Source of the DNA: Chryseobacterium panacisoli
GTDB taxonomy: Bacteria > Bacteroidota > Bacteroidia > Flavobacteriales > Weeksellaceae
DNA: 64,000 nt
Assembly (NCBI RefSeq): GCF_008274625.1
Contig: NZ_VTRU01000004.1
Span: forward strand, 186,001-250,000
Reading direction: 5' to 3'
Translations under genes and position numbers: made by a program
Notes under the pieces: model-generated
Database searches by the model: none
The model's input: the letters and a program-made list of their open reading frames with translations, nothing else
Told to the model about the DNA's origin: nothing
Shown here: positions 19,030 to 26,637 of the stretch, piece by piece
Position numbering within the stretch: position 1 is the first letter of the stretch
How the letters are laid out: every line of letters begins with the position of its first letter

Positions 19030-19476
19030 TCAAACTTTCAGAATAAAATGATCTTTATTCAATCCTGAAGTATGATACTGCCAATTAATTGTTATAATAT
19101 CTGTAAGCACCTTTTTCAGACGCTCAAAAGACTCAGGTTTTTTCATGAAAATATTGGCTCCTTTTACAAAAATATCTTCAATTTCATTTTCCGGAATGGG
19201 TTCCGAAAAAATGGCGGTTACCATATTATTGAATTTTGGATTTGCTTCAATCTCTTCCAGGCATTCCATACTGTCTTTTCCAGGGATAGTATATTTTATG
19301 AAAACAATTTCCGGAACTACGGCATCATCATTATTCAGATATAGCATCATATCTTTTCCGTTACTGAAGCATTGAACTTTTATAGAGATTTTCAACTCTT
19401 TCAAAATATTTTTAAAGAAAATCAAGGTATTTTCATCGTTATCTGCTACTATTACGTTCAGAAATTCTTTATTCAT
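19030..19476 (-). CDS. Degenerate response-regulator receiver protein
   Basis: 148 residues forming one receiver (REC) fold: VIVADNDEN strand and acidic pocket near residues 8-15, IVFIKYTIPGKDS in place of the phosphoacceptor strand, and IFMKKPESFERL with the conserved lysine-proline near the end. The aspartate that is normally phosphorylated is Lys61 here. It overlaps the upstream AraC-type coding region by 8 bp, so the two are translationally linked. It probably acts as a phosphorylation-independent switch or protein-binding module (inference). Confidence 0.8.
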   Translation of the reverse strand: MNKEFLNVIVADNDENTLIFFKNILKELKISIKVQCFSNGKDMMLYLNNDDAVVPEIVFIKYTIPGKDSMECLEEIEANPKFNNMVTAIFSEPIPENEIEDIFVKGANIFMKKPESFERLKKVLTDIITINWQYHTSGLNKDHFILKV

Positions 19477-20050
19477 ACTGCATTTTAGGGTTTATTGCCG
19501 TGCTTTGAGCTCTTCTCCTTTTTCCAATGATCTTTTGAAACTGGGAAGGAGTGATTCCTGTCGTATTTTTAAACTGGGTACTCAAATGCGCCACACTGGA
19601 GTAATTCAGCTTATGGGCTATTTCTGTAAGGCTTTGTTTGTTTCTTATGATCAGGGCTTTCGCATGTTCTATCTTTTGCAGAATAATAAAATTCTCAATA
19701 GATGTATAAGCAACTTCGGAAAATAGGTTGGAAAGATATCCATAGCTGTGATTTAGCTTCTCAGAAATATAGATGGATGCTTTTACCGGTATGATCTCAT
19801 CAGAAAAGACCAGTTCTACGATAGCATCTTTTATTTTCTGTACCAACGCAGTCTTCTGACTTTATATGATTTCTATACCATAATCTTCAAGGTTTTGCTT
19901 AAAAAGACTGTGCTGTTCTTGGGTAAGAGGCTCATAAAATTCCACTTCACCGAAGTTCAGCAACCTGTACTTCAGCCCGTGTTCTTTAAGTTTTTCGTCC
20001 AATACCTTCTTGCAAAGGGCATTGAAATCAAATTTAACATACATTTTCAT
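19469..20050 (-). pseudogene. AraC-type regulator interrupted by one in-frame stop
   Basis: Two open stretches lie in the same frame: 62 codons from the ATG at 20048-20050 (MKMYVKFDFNALCKKV...DYGIEII) and 125 codons ending at 19469 with the AraC HTH (SYGYLSNLFSEVAYTS, then LTEIAHKLNYSSVAHLSTQFKNTTGITPSQFQK). They are separated only by the TAA at 19862-19864 and five sense codons before a TTG at 19846. Removing the stop gives a normal 193-residue protein of the N-terminal-domain plus AraC-HTH kind common in this genus. A GAA-to-TAA change would explain it. Either a recent pseudogene, a sequencing error, or a DNA-binding domain made alone from the TTG. Confidence 0.75.
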
Positions 20051-20154
20051 CCTAGTATATATAAGCCTGTTTTATTTAGTAAATATAACAATTTATTTCA
20101 TTTAAAAGTGAAATAGGTGTAAATTTTTAATATTTGCCATATAGACGCAAAAAC

Positions 20155-20176
20155 TCCTGTATTTGAGAATACAGGA
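20155..20176 (-). terminator. Terminator-like hairpin
   Basis: TCCTGTATT / AATACAGGA stem with a TGAG loop; a five-T run follows on the minus strand. It lies 170 bp past the GNAT gene and before the AraC-type gene, and probably ends the GNAT transcript. Confidence 0.65.
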
Positions 20177-20345
20177 ATTTAAACACTAAGGATGAAAAAA
20201 ATATACTGATAAAAAGCTGTGTCAGCTCAAAACCAAGCATATGAATGTATTGTTATAAGTGATTTGGTTCTGAAGCAAAGATCATTCAAAATAAGAAATC
20301 ACTTGTTATAGAATTACAGGTTAAAGTTACAAAATTTTAAGTCAA

Positions 20346-20849
20346 TTAGAAGTGAATTAGAAATTCCATCATGTAATCATCCATCACAAATCCGTTCCCG
20401 ATATCGAAAACACCTTCCCCATAAACCCTGTATCCTTGGGACTCATAGAAATTTCGGGCAGAATTATTTTTATTCACATTCAAAATAATTCTTTCATTTC
20501 CGTTCTCAGAAACTTTTTCGTGCAGAAACTGAAGCGCTTTTTTTCCGAACCCCTTTCCTTTACTCTCAGGAACCAGATAAATACGGTGCAACTTAGTAGT
20601 TTTGTCTTCATAATGATGCTCATATCCTATAAAACCTTCGTAAGAATCATTATTTTCATCCTGAATGAGGTAATAGTGGTAATGAGGATTCTGAAGATGC
20701 TTCAGAATTTCTGTTTCTGAGTACATTTCGGAAAGCATAAATTCCATCTGTTCTTTTGAAAGAATGTCTGCATAGGCATTTCCCCATGATCTTCGTGCCA
20801 GATCCTGAATTAAAGAGATATCTACAGCTACTGCCTGTCTTAATTTCAT
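20346..20849 (-). CDS. GNAT family N-acetyltransferase
   Basis: 167 residues. The acetyl-CoA binding signature is in IYLVPESKGKGFGKKALQFL near residue 100, followed by the NKNNSARNFYESQGY motif typical of GNAT motif B. Substrate unknown; close relatives acetylate small amines or protein N-termini. It stands alone between dapA and the AraC-type gene, all on the minus strand, with a terminator-like hairpin downstream. Confidence 0.85.
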   Translation of the reverse strand: MKLRQAVAVDISLIQDLARRSWGNAYADILSKEQMEFMLSEMYSETEILKHLQNPHYHYYLIQDENNDSYEGFIGYEHHYEDKTTKLHRIYLVPESKGKGFGKKALQFLHEKVSENGNERIILNVNKNNSARNFYESQGYRVYGEGVFDIGNGFVMDDYMMEFLIHF

Positions 20850-20961
20850 GATTTATTATATTATGATGGTTAAAAAAAGTGAAAAGCCTAAACTTTTCAC
20901 CCTTTATATTTTTCAATAATGAACCGCCAAATTTTAAGTAATCTTAAAATTCAATTCATTA

Positions 20962-21834
20962 TTAAATGGTTGCCATTTCAGCTTTAATTTTTGCATGAAG
21001 ACCTTCTGATGCTTTTACCAAAGGAAGTCTCAGATAGTTTTTAATGATTCCTTTTTCTGCAAGAATTACTTTAATACCGCAAGGGTTTCCTTCAGCAAAA
21101 ATCAAACGGGTAATATCTACCAGCCTATTGTGAATTGCGTAAGCTTCTTTTACTTTCCCTTCAAAAGCTAGCTGTACCATGGTAGAGAATTCTTTAGGAT
21201 ATGCCTGCCCAATAACGGAAATCACACCATCTCCTCCTGCTAATGTTACAGGCAATGTATATTCATCATCTCCGGAAACCAATGAAAAGCCTTCAGGTTT
21301 CTTTCTCAGAATATCAAAATACTGTAAAATATTGGGTGCAGCTTCCTTAATCAGGAATAAATTTGGAAATTCTTTTGCAAGACGAAGGGTAGTCTCTGCT
21401 TCTACATTCTGCCCTGTTCTTGAAGGAACATTATAAATAATAATATTCTTCCCTGTGGAAGCTAAAGCTTTATAGTGCTGATAAAGACCTTCCTGGTTCG
21501 GTTTATTGTAATAAGGAGATACTGAAAGTACTGCTTCAAATGCAGAAAGATCTGCTTCTTCAATCTGTTTCTTAACGTCAAGAGTATCGTTGCCGCCAAT
21601 TCCCAAAACTAAAGGAAGACGTTTATTATTCACCTTAATGATATGCTCAATTACCTGTTTCTTCTCCTCTGCAGAAAGCGTTGCGGCCTCTGCCGTAGTT
21701 CCCAATACTACTAAATAATTGGTTCCGTTTTCGATATTGTATTCAACAAGTTTTGTTAAACTGTCGAAGTCAACGGATAAATCTTCATTAAAGGGTGTTA
21801 CCAATGCAACACCTACTCCTTTTAAAATGCTCAT
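20962..21834 (-). CDS. dapA: 4-hydroxy-tetrahydrodipicolinate synthase
   Basis: 290 residues, the normal DapA length. It condenses pyruvate with aspartate semialdehyde in lysine and meso-diaminopimelate synthesis. The pyruvate-site GTTAEAATLS loop, the tyrosine in PYYNKPNQEGLYQHY, the YNVPSRTG motif and the Schiff-base lysine in FLIKEAAPN (about residue 163) are present. Cytoplasmic TIM barrel. Single gene with a -7 box (TAAATTTG) 20 bp upstream of its ATG. Confidence 0.96.
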   Translation of the reverse strand: MSILKGVGVALVTPFNEDLSVDFDSLTKLVEYNIENGTNYLVVLGTTAEAATLSAEEKKQVIEHIIKVNNKRLPLVLGIGGNDTLDVKKQIEEADLSAFEAVLSVSPYYNKPNQEGLYQHYKALASTGKNIIIYNVPSRTGQNVEAETTLRLAKEFPNLFLIKEAAPNILQYFDILRKKPEGFSLVSGDDEYTLPVTLAGGDGVISVIGQAYPKEFSTMVQLAFEGKVKEAYAIHNRLVDITRLIFAEGNPCGIKVILAEKGIIKNYLRLPLVKASEGLHAKIKAEMATI

Positions 21835-21853
21835 CTGTTAGAATTATTTTTGC

Positions 21854-21861
21854 CAAATTTA
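21854..21861 (-). promoter_or_regulatory. -7 box of dapA (TAAATTTG)
   Basis: A TANNTTTG match on the minus strand, 20 bp before the dapA start. No clear -33 element. Confidence 0.5.
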
Positions 21862-21915
21862 ATCATTTACAGTAAGAATTTGTAATAAATAATAATGTTT
21901 TATTATACATATAGT

Positions 21916-21923
21916 TATATTTG
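21916..21923 (+). promoter_or_regulatory. -7 box (TATATTTG) of the nucleotidase operon
   Basis: A perfect TANNTTTG match 18 bp before the ATG at 21942. The in-frame TTG at 21921 is part of this box, not a start codon. Confidence 0.6.
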
Positions 21924-21941
21924 CATATACTAAAAGATATT

Positions 21942-22700
21942 ATGAAAAATAAATTCTTGTTAATAGGAATTGCCCTGGCAGCCCTTACAGCATGCAAAAC
22001 AGCTTCTACGCTGCAACTTGCAGATGTAAAGAGCCAGAAAAATATTTCTGTTAATAATGAGCTAAAAAATGATGAGGAGTTTGTAAAGTTTATTGAGCCT
22101 TATAAGCAAAAACTGGATAAAGAAATGAACCAGAAGATCTCTCACACGAATGAGGATCTTACAAAGCAGGGCGATAACAGCAATCTGGGCAATCTTTTAG
22201 CTGACTACACGTTTGAAGGAGGTAATGAATGGATAAAAACTCACCTTAAGCAAAATGTAGATGCTGCATTGATCAATATCGGAGGAATCCGCACCACGAT
22301 CGGAAAGGGGGATATTTTACTGAAAAATGTATTTGAAGTAATGCCTTTTGAAAATGAAGTGGTGATTGTAAAAATGAAAGGAGCAGATTTACAGGGCCTT
22401 TTTGAGTATTATGCAAAAACGCAGGTCAACAATCCTGTTTCTCATTTATATATTGAGACCAATAACGGACAGGTAATCAAATCCCTGATCAACGGGAAAA
22501 CAGTAGATCCGGCTAAAGATTATTATATTGCCACTTCAGACTATCTTGCACTGGGTGGAGACAATATGAAATTCTTTGCCAAAGGAGAATCTATCTCAAC
22601 AGGAATTAAAATGAGAGATCTGTTTATCGATTATTTTAAGAAAGCTCCTGAAGTTGTGGTAAATTCAGATGTTCGTTTAAATTTTATCGGGAAGAAGTAA
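21942..22700 (+). CDS. Lipoprotein with 5'-nucleotidase C-terminal domain
   Basis: 252 residues. MKNKFLLIGIALAALTACKT ends in a lipobox (LTAC). The rest is the substrate-binding C-terminal domain of UshA-type nucleotidases: NLLADYTFEGG, ALINIGGIRTTIGKGDI, VMPFENEVV and the SDYLALGGDNM segment that contacts the nucleotide. The catalytic metallophosphatase domain is encoded by the next gene, whose ATG overlaps this stop (TAATG). The two proteins presumably act together in the periplasm to hydrolyse nucleotides. Confidence 0.9.
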   Translation: MKNKFLLIGIALAALTACKTASTLQLADVKSQKNISVNNELKNDEEFVKFIEPYKQKLDKEMNQKISHTNEDLTKQGDNSNLGNLLADYTFEGGNEWIKTHLKQNVDAALINIGGIRTTIGKGDILLKNVFEVMPFENEVVIVKMKGADLQGLFEYYAKTQVNNPVSHLYIETNNGQVIKSLINGKTVDPAKDYYIATSDYLALGGDNMKFFAKGESISTGIKMRDLFIDYFKKAPEVVVNSDVRLNFIGKK

Positions 22701-23647
22701 TGGATAGAAAAAGTTTTTTAAAAGCAATAGGAGGCGGATCTTTGGCAATGGCTTTAGCTCCCAATATGATGATGGCGGAAGAATTGAAAATTCTTGACTT
22801 AAAATCCGCAAATAAACTGACGATCCTTCATACCAATGACCAGCATAGCAGAATAGAACCTTTCGATGCAAGCTATACAAGAAATCCTAACCAGGGAGGT
22901 TTTGCAAGAAGAGCGAGCTTAATTCAGCAGATCAGAAATCAGGAAAGCAATGTACTGCTTCTGGATTCGGGAGATATTTTCCAGGGAACTCCTTATTTCA
23001 ACTTCTTCGGAGGAGAACTGGAGTTTAAATTAATGTCCATGATGAAATATGATGCCTCTACCATGGGAAATCATGATTTTGATAATGGTCTTGATGGATT
23101 TTTAAAAGTACTTCCCAATGCGAAGTTTCCTTTTATCTGTTCCAATTATGATTTTAAAAATACGATTCTTGACGGGAAAACTTCTCCGTATAAGATCTTC
23201 AACAAGAATGGAATCAAAGTAGGAATTTTCGGAGTGGGAATTCAACTGGATGGCCTTGTAGGTAAAAAACAGTATGGGGAAACCGTTTATTCCAATCCGA
23301 TTGATGTAGCACAGCATTATTCTAATTACCTGAAAAAAGAGCAGAAATGTGATCTGGTGATTTGTCTTTCACACATCGGTTACGATTATAAAGATGAACC
23401 CAATAAAATAAGTGACAAAATTTTAGCGGCCAATACAGAGAATATTGATATTATCCTGGGAGGCCATACTCACACCTTTTTACCGGAACCTCAATCTTAT
23501 ACCAACAGACAGGGCAAAAACGTCCTTGTTAATCAGGTAGGATGGGCAGGTCTTCTTTTGGGTAGAATAGATTTTTATTTTGATACAAACAAAAACGTAC
23601 AGCATATTTCCTGGAACAATCAGGCAATAGACAGCAGCATAGCATAA
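22700..23647 (+). CDS. 5'-nucleotidase metallophosphatase domain protein
   Basis: 315 residues. The calcineurin-like metal site is complete: LHTNDQHSRIEP, LLLDSGDIFQG, TMGNHDFDNG, CLSHIGYDY and GGHTHTF. The N-terminus MDRKSFLKAIGGGSLAMALAP looks like a signal sequence with an RK pair resembling a Tat signal. It is the catalytic half of a split UshA-type enzyme; translation is coupled to the upstream gene by a one-base overlap. The next gene, porZ, begins 9 bp downstream. Confidence 0.9.
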   Translation: MDRKSFLKAIGGGSLAMALAPNMMMAEELKILDLKSANKLTILHTNDQHSRIEPFDASYTRNPNQGGFARRASLIQQIRNQESNVLLLDSGDIFQGTPYFNFFGGELEFKLMSMMKYDASTMGNHDFDNGLDGFLKVLPNAKFPFICSNYDFKNTILDGKTSPYKIFNKNGIKVGIFGVGIQLDGLVGKKQYGETVYSNPIDVAQHYSNYLKKEQKCDLVICLSHIGYDYKDEPNKISDKILAANTENIDIILGGHTHTFLPEPQSYTNRQGKNVLVNQVGWAGLLLGRIDFYFDTNKNVQHISWNNQAIDSSIA

Positions 23648-23656
23648 CCGCATAAT

Positions 23657-25921
23657 ATGAAAAAACTCTCTATAATTTCTCTTGGTATTTTAGCATCCCT
23701 GCAGTTTACAAAAGCGCAGGTCATTTCATCAAAAAAATGGGCAGATTTATTTTCCTATAACAAAGTCTTGGCTATGAAGGAAGACAATGGGAAAATCATT
23801 GCAGCCACAGAAAACGGAATTTTCTATTATACAATATCAACAGGAGAAATTACGAAGTTGTCCAAGGCCAACGGTCTGCATAATATCGGAATCACAGCTT
23901 TCGATTATAACCCACAGACTAAAACAGGACTTATTGGGTATGAAAACGGTTCTATGGATGTTATCACTCCACAGGAAATCAAATATATTGTTGATATTCC
24001 TATTGCTACCGGCTATAACGGAAATAAAAAAATCAATCATATTTCTATCACCGGAAATCAGGCTGTCATTTCTGTAGGCTATGGACTTTCCATATTTAAT
24101 CTGAATAATAAAGAATTCGGAGATTCAGCGTTTTTCCTGACTGGCGGAGTTTATGAAGCAAGTAATGAAGCGACCATATTCGGGAATAAAGTATATTCGG
24201 TAACCAATACAGGATTAAAGAGCCATCAGATGAATACTACCTTCCCGGTATATTCTACATGGACAACGGAAGCTCCCGGAGCATTCAAACATATAGATTC
24301 AGAATCTGAACTGGTATATTCATCAGCTACAGCGGCCTATTTTTATAACAATGGTACTCCTACCCAGCTTCCTACGAACTTTGATAATATCCATGATATT
24401 GTTGTTACCTCTAATAATATTATAGTTACTGACAACAGAGTGTATACCTACGGCATAAATGGTGTATCACAAAATGCGGTAAGTCTTGGAGAGGAATGCA
24501 ACACTGCTATAACAGCTGCGGGAAAAATCTTTGGAGGGACCTTATTATCTGGGATCAAGGACGAAAGTAACAATACTTTTAAACCATCGGGCCCTTACTA
24601 CAATTTTGCCTATAATATTAATCTTTTCGATAATAATCAACTCCTGGTTTCCTCTGGTGCCAGAGCAAATAATTACAACCACCCGTCTATTATTCCGCAA
24701 GAACCAGGGTTTTATTATTTCAACGGTACGGACTGGATTTATCCTTCTTTTTTCAACAAAAGTAATCCAAATCGTCCGGTCTTTGTCAACGTATTGGATG
24801 CTATTATAAGCCCTTATAACAGTAATGAAGTTCTCTTTACTAATTATACAATGTTGTCTCACGGAGTATATAGAATGAAATATAATGCCACAAGCAAAGA
24901 TTTTGAGCTGGTAAAGTATTATAATCTCGGTGCACAGCCTTACTACAGACGCCCGGTAGGATTGACTACAGATACTCAGAACAATCTTTTTGTTTCTTTC
25001 GGATTTAATGACGGAAACCCTTCCATGGGAATCTATGATAAAGCCGCTGATGATTTTATCATCAAGAAAATTGTTCTTGCCAGTGATGGTATACAAAAGG
25101 CCGTTTTCCATGAAAATATGCTATGGACTCCACTGCCGAGATCTAATAACTTTTGGGTATATGACTATAAAAATGCGACCAATCTTTCCGATGATACAGA
25201 TTATATCCTGGGTTCTGCCAATGGATTTAACAGTTCAGGAGGAATCTTATCTGTAGCTTTTGATAAGTCCGGAGATGCATGGATCGGTACAGATGCAGGT
25301 TTAAGGATTATGCCTAACGCTGCGTCTGAAATAAAAAATCCACAGCCGGAAGTAGAACCAATAGTCATAGAACAAAATGGGTTGGGTGAAGAGCTTTTCA
25401 GAGAATCAGCAATTCTTCAGATTGCAGTAGACGAAGGAAATTATAAGTGGGTATCCATTGATGGTGGTGGTGTATATTACCTTTCTGCTGACGGCCAGAA
25501 AACAATAAAACATTTTACTAAAGAAAATTCACCTCTTCCTACAAACAGCGTTACAGATATAAAGGTTGATAAGAAAACCGGAAAAGTATATTTTGTAACG
25601 TATAATGGTATTGTAACCTACCAGGGTGATGTTGCTGATGTAACTTCCAATTTCGGTGATGTTGTGGTATATCCTAACCCTGTTGTATATTCTAATTTTA
25701 AAGGAAAAGTCACCCTAAAAGGTCTTGCAGAAAAAACGAATATAAGAATTGTAGATGCAGCAGGAAATGTTGTACACTCTGCAGTGGCAAGAGGAGGTTA
25801 TTATGAATGGGATCTTAATAATCAGAAAGGAGTAAGAGTAGCATCAGGAATGTATTTTGTTCTGATGACCAATGAAGATGGGTCTGATAAAGCTACAGCC
25901 AAAATAGGAGTAGTCAATTAA
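23657..25921 (+). CDS. porZ: T9SS component PorZ
   Basis: 754 residues with a signal peptide (MKKLSIISLGILASLQFTKAQ). The body is two beta-propeller-like halves (SKKWADLFSYNKVLAMKEDNGKI at the start, GDAWIGTDAGLRIM and FTKENSPLPTNSVTDIKVD later), and the end has a type A-like C-terminal domain (VVYPNPV, GVRVASGMYFVLMTNEDG). This layout matches PorZ, which with PorU forms the attachment complex that delivers anionic LPS to T9SS cargo. The two other secreted proteins in this window with T9SS signals would be its clients. Operon with the nucleotidase genes and recO. Confidence 0.88.
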   Translation: MKKLSIISLGILASLQFTKAQVISSKKWADLFSYNKVLAMKEDNGKIIAATENGIFYYTISTGEITKLSKANGLHNIGITAFDYNPQTKTGLIGYENGSMDVITPQEIKYIVDIPIATGYNGNKKINHISITGNQAVISVGYGLSIFNLNNKEFGDSAFFLTGGVYEASNEATIFGNKVYSVTNTGLKSHQMNTTFPVYSTWTTEAPGAFKHIDSESELVYSSATAAYFYNNGTPTQLPTNFDNIHDIVVTSNNIIVTDNRVYTYGINGVSQNAVSLGEECNTAITAAGKIFGGTLLSGIKDESNNTFKPSGPYYNFAYNINLFDNNQLLVSSGARANNYNHPSIIPQEPGFYYFNGTDWIYPSFFNKSNPNRPVFVNVLDAIISPYNSNEVLFTNYTMLSHGVYRMKYNATSKDFELVKYYNLGAQPYYRRPVGLTTDTQNNLFVSFGFNDGNPSMGIYDKAADDFIIKKIVLASDGIQKAVFHENMLWTPLPRSNNFWVYDYKNATNLSDDTDYILGSANGFNSSGGILSVAFDKSGDAWIGTDAGLRIMPNAASEIKNPQPEVEPIVIEQNGLGEELFRESAILQIAVDEGNYKWVSIDGGGVYYLSADGQKTIKHFTKENSPLPTNSVTDIKVDKKTGKVYFVTYNGIVTYQGDVADVTSNFGDVVVYPNPVVYSNFKGKVTLKGLAEKTNIRIVDAAGNVVHSAVARGGYYEWDLNNQKGVRVASGMYFVLMTNEDGSDKATAKIGVVN

Positions 25922-25924
25922 TTA

Positions 25925-26611
25925 ATGAATTCACAAAACGGTTTTTTACTTTCGTTTATAAAATATGGGGAAAATGATGCTGTATTGCATTGTTTTACTG
26001 AAGAAGAGGGTTTCCAAAGCTATTTTCTAAAAGGAATTTATGCTAAAAAGAACAAAAAGAAGGCCCTGCTGCAGCCACTGAGCCAGCTGAATTTTTCAAT
26101 ACTTCCGCTCCGTGGCAATGGCATACCAACTGTTTCAAAGTTTGAACTGGTAAAAAATAATGACATTTATACAGATATAAAAGTCAATACCGTTATTTTC
26201 TTTATTTCAGATTTTCTGAGCCACATCCTTAAGTATGAGGATAAAAATATTCCTATTTATGTCAGTATAAATCATTTTATCAATGAACTGACAAAAAGAA
26301 ATTATCAGGCACACCTGCTCTTTTTACTGGCTGTTTTAAAAATTCAGGGGGTGGCTCCGCTGTTGGGTGACGGTAAGTTTTTAGATCCGGAAACCGGAAC
26401 TTTTTCCCAGGGAATCTGTCATCAGCAATTCAATGAAGAAATTTCTACATTATGGAAAGAAGCACTTTGTGCTGAAAATCTGTATGCTACAAAAATCCAT
26501 TCCTCATTAAGAAAAGACTTTCTGGACAGCCTTCTGATATATTATCATTATCATATCACAGACTTCAAAACGCCTGCTTCATTGGAAATCATCCAGCAGA
26601 TATTTGAGTAG
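25925..26611 (+). CDS. recO: DNA repair protein RecO
   Basis: 228 residues. An N-terminal OB fold (NGFLLSFIKYGENDAVLHCFTEEEGFQSYFLKG) is followed by the helical domain and a short C-terminal part with a GICHQQFNEE segment. RecO anneals SSB-coated strands and helps load RecA. It starts 4 bp after porZ, so it is cotranscribed with it, an order I recall from other Flavobacteriia. Confidence 0.9.
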   Translation: MNSQNGFLLSFIKYGENDAVLHCFTEEEGFQSYFLKGIYAKKNKKKALLQPLSQLNFSILPLRGNGIPTVSKFELVKNNDIYTDIKVNTVIFFISDFLSHILKYEDKNIPIYVSINHFINELTKRNYQAHLLFLLAVLKIQGVAPLLGDGKFLDPETGTFSQGICHQQFNEEISTLWKEALCAENLYATKIHSSLRKDFLDSLLIYYHYHITDFKTPASLEIIQQIFE

Positions 26612-26637
26612 TCCGGTTTCTGATGGGTAGAACTGTT

